A DNA stretch of 64,000 nt, from contig NZ_CP100404.1 in the NCBI RefSeq assembly GCF_024218775.1, forward strand, positions 2,542,001 to 2,606,000, read 5' to 3'. The notes beneath the pieces were generated by a model. That model did no database searches and was not told the DNA's origin. It was given only the letters and a program-made list of their open reading frames with translations. Source of the DNA: Haloarcula marina (GTDB lineage Archaea; Halobacteriota; Halobacteria; Halobacteriales; Haloarculaceae). Position 1 is the stretch's first letter; each line of letters begins with the position of its first letter. A program made the position numbers and the translations under genes. Below, in pieces: positions 62,203-64,000 of this stretch.

Positions 62203-63690
62203 ATGGGATGGGAGTGGCCGCCGCGGGAGTGGGACGAACAGATACGCGTCCTCCACGTCGACGACAACAGTGATTTTCTAGACGTGGCGACGGCGATGCT
62301 GGCCCGACAGGCCGACGAGTTGAACGTGGTCCCCGTCGACGACCCGGCGAGCGTCACCGACCGCCTCTCGGAGGCGCGGGTCGACTGCATCGTCTCGGAC
62401 TACGATATGACGCCGCTGGACGGCCTCGAACTCCTTCGGACGGTTCGCGACGAGTACCCCGACCTCCCGTTCATTCTCTTTACCGGGAAAGGGAGCGAGG
62501 AAGTCGCCAGCGAGGCCATCTCCGCGGGCGTCACCGATTACGTCCAGAAGAGCGGCGACAACGAGACGTTCGAGATGCTGTACAACCGCATCGAGAACGC
62601 CGTCGACCACGCCCGCACCGAACAGCGACTCGCCTACCAGAGCAGTCTCCTCGACACGATATTCGAGCGGATTCCCCACCACATGTACGTCAAAGACGCC
62701 GAGGGGCGGCACCTCCGCGTCAGCGAGGCCCACGTCGACGACCCCGCTGCCGTCATCGGCAAGACCGACACCGAGATGTACCCCGAAATCCACGCCGAGG
62801 ACACCTACAGGGACGATATGCAGGTTATCGAGGAAGGGGACCCGATAATCCACAAGGAAGAGCAGACCATCGCGGAGGTCAGCAAGACGTACAGTTTCGA
62901 CAACCTCTACGACAACTACGAGAAGGATGTCGTCACCGACAAACAGCGGTACAACGAGTGGGTGCTCACCTCGAAGGTCCCGTGGCGCGACGAGGACGGA
63001 GACATCGTCGGCCTCATCGGCATCACCCTCGACATCAGCGACCAGAAACACTACGAACAGTCCCTCGAACGCCACACCGAGCGACTCGAACAGTTCCTCG
63101 CCGAGGTGGCCCACGACGTCCGCTCGCCGCTACAGGTCGCCAGTGCCAACGCCGCGTTGCTCCGCGACGACGTGGACGGCGACGACGCACGCGATAGACT
63201 GGACGCTATCGAGCGGAATCACGACCGCATCGCCGCGCTGGCCGACGAACTCGCGAACTTCGCCCGCCACGGCGACGTGGAACCCACGCCCGAACCGGTC
63301 GACCTGAACGAGATGGTCGCGGACGCGTGGGCCAGTCACGCCACCGACGAGGCGACCCTCACGGTCGGGGACCTCCCGACGGTGGAGGCCGACCGGACCG
63401 AACTGCGACGGTTGGTCGACAACCTCGTCGACAACGCCATCGACCACGCGGGGACGGAGGCGGCGGTGACGGTCGGCCCCATCGACGGCGGCGGGTTCTA
63501 CGTCGCCGACGACGGCCCCGGCGTCCCGGCGGACGAACGCGCGACCGTGTTCGAGACTGGCTACACCACCGCCGCCGACGGAACCGGACTCGGCCTCGCA
63601 ATCGTCGACACCGTCGCCGACCGCCACGACTGGACGGTATCGGTCACCGACAGCGAGGACGGCGGCGCGCGCTTCGAGATACACGTCTGA
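62203..63690 (+). CDS. REC-PAS sensor histidine kinase
   Basis: The 495-residue soluble protein has a receiver domain (Asp66 in IVSDYDMTPLDG), one PAS domain (SLLDTIFERIPHHMYVKDAE and the GLIGITLDISDQK end, about 145-285) and a kinase domain (VAHDVRSPLQVASANAALL with the phospho-His; NLVDNAIDHAG; DDGPGVPADE). ATG 62203 follows a TTTTATC box 27 bases upstream. It shares the REC-PAS-HK plan with the 964-residue protein at 30.7 kb. No partner regulator is adjacent. Confidence 0.93.
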   Translation: MGWEWPPREWDEQIRVLHVDDNSDFLDVATAMLARQADELNVVPVDDPASVTDRLSEARVDCIVSDYDMTPLDGLELLRTVRDEYPDLPFILFTGKGSEEVASEAISAGVTDYVQKSGDNETFEMLYNRIENAVDHARTEQRLAYQSSLLDTIFERIPHHMYVKDAEGRHLRVSEAHVDDPAAVIGKTDTEMYPEIHAEDTYRDDMQVIEEGDPIIHKEEQTIAEVSKTYSFDNLYDNYEKDVVTDKQRYNEWVLTSKVPWRDEDGDIVGLIGITLDISDQKHYEQSLERHTERLEQFLAEVAHDVRSPLQVASANAALLRDDVDGDDARDRLDAIERNHDRIAALADELANFARHGDVEPTPEPVDLNEMVADAWASHATDEATLTVGDLPTVEADRTELRRLVDNLVDNAIDHAGTEAAVTVGPIDGGGFYVADDGPGVPADERATVFETGYTTAADGTGLGLAIVDTVADRHDWTVSVTDSEDGGARFEIHV

Positions 63691-63741
63691 AGGAGTCGCC
63701 CGACCGCTACCGTTTTGGCCGCCCCACTCTACCGCTCGGAC

Positions 63742-64000
63742 ATGGCTACAGAGGAGGGCGTCGGCGCGCGCATCGAGGCGCTCGTCGCACGGGTGTTCGA
63801 CGACCGGTTGCCCGCGCCGGAGGGACTGCCGCGGTACGTCGCACCGCTCCCGCGATGGCTGGAGAACGTCGGCCTCCGACTGGCGTGGCCCATCGCCATC
63901 GTCAACCTCCTCGGGACGCTCTTCGGCTTCTGGTACTACGCGGGCCGACCGCTGAACCTCGCGCCGCCGCTCGTCGAGGGGCAACTCGGGGCGGCCCCGG
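63742..64000 (+). CDS. DUF1405-type membrane protein, N-terminal part
   Basis: The first 86 residues run off the right end. The start is MATEEGVGARIEALVARVFD and a membrane segment WPIAIVNLLGTLFGFWYYAG follows. This matches my recollection of DUF1405 (haloarchaeal membrane protein of unknown function). The ATG is 51 bases after the kinase stop, so it may be co-transcribed. Confidence 0.7.
   Translation, partial: MATEEGVGARIEALVARVFDDRLPAPEGLPRYVAPLPRWLENVGLRLAWPIAIVNLLGTLFGFWYYAGRPLNLAPPLVEGQLGAAP

Overview
The window is chromosomal DNA of a halophilic archaeon (class Halobacteria). The evidence is high GC, very acidic proteins, many leaderless genes with a TATA-like box about 25-30 bases before an ATG or GTG, Tat-type signal peptides, an elongator tRNA-Met with a bulge-helix-bulge intron, and archaeal genes such as radB, rfcL, Cdc48-type ATPase, trpDFEG and HMG-CoA synthase. 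I cannot name the genus.

Layout: 1-6.6 kb holds a permease/universal-stress-protein pair, then a potassium uptake block (TrkA, TrkH, a small winged-helix protein, a second TrkH) and a Bat-type regulator. A 0.9 kb gap leads to phoU, a MscS channel, radB divergent from a RuvC-like protein, larC, a second stress protein and a Cdc48 ATPase (7.5-15.4 kb). From 15.5 to 20 kb come small regulators, a CBS x4 protein with a ribosome-hibernation-like C-terminal domain, a single lycopene-cyclase-domain protein, and a small low-GC island next to tRNA-Val that carries two partial copies of the tRNA 3' end. The trpDFEG operon (20.2-24.1 kb) has TRP-box-like hexamers before it. A class II ribonucleotide reductase follows, with an unusual intergenic region upstream.

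From 28 to 42.3 kb there is ordinary housekeeping and signalling content: a reductase, a sulfite-oxidase-like molybdoenzyme, a large REC-PAS-histidine kinase, a VTT membrane protein, intron-containing tRNA-Met, a HalX response regulator, RNase HI and malic enzyme. From 42.4 to 49.9 kb come a CtaA-like protein, a polar amino acid ABC transporter operon, the replication factor C large subunit, a pilin-like protein and an XRE regulator.

From 49.9 to 59.4 kb the region is about the cell surface and metals: a ZIP-family transporter with an extracytoplasmic domain is co-transcribed with a secreted multicopper oxidase behind a perfect 16-bp palindrome. HMG-CoA synthase is followed by an archaeosortase gene and a convergent pilin-like gene, both apparently frameshifted, and then a 973-residue surface protein. 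The end holds DUF2150, a second MscS channel, PdxS, a second REC-PAS-kinase and the start of a DUF1405 membrane protein.

The most notable leads are the metal-regulated oxidase/ZIP pair, the paired frameshifts in the sortase and pilin-like genes, the TRP-box-like operator, the CBS-hibernation fusion, the RadB-linked RuvC-like protein and the tRNA-Val integration scar. No CRISPR array, insertion sequence or rRNA was seen.
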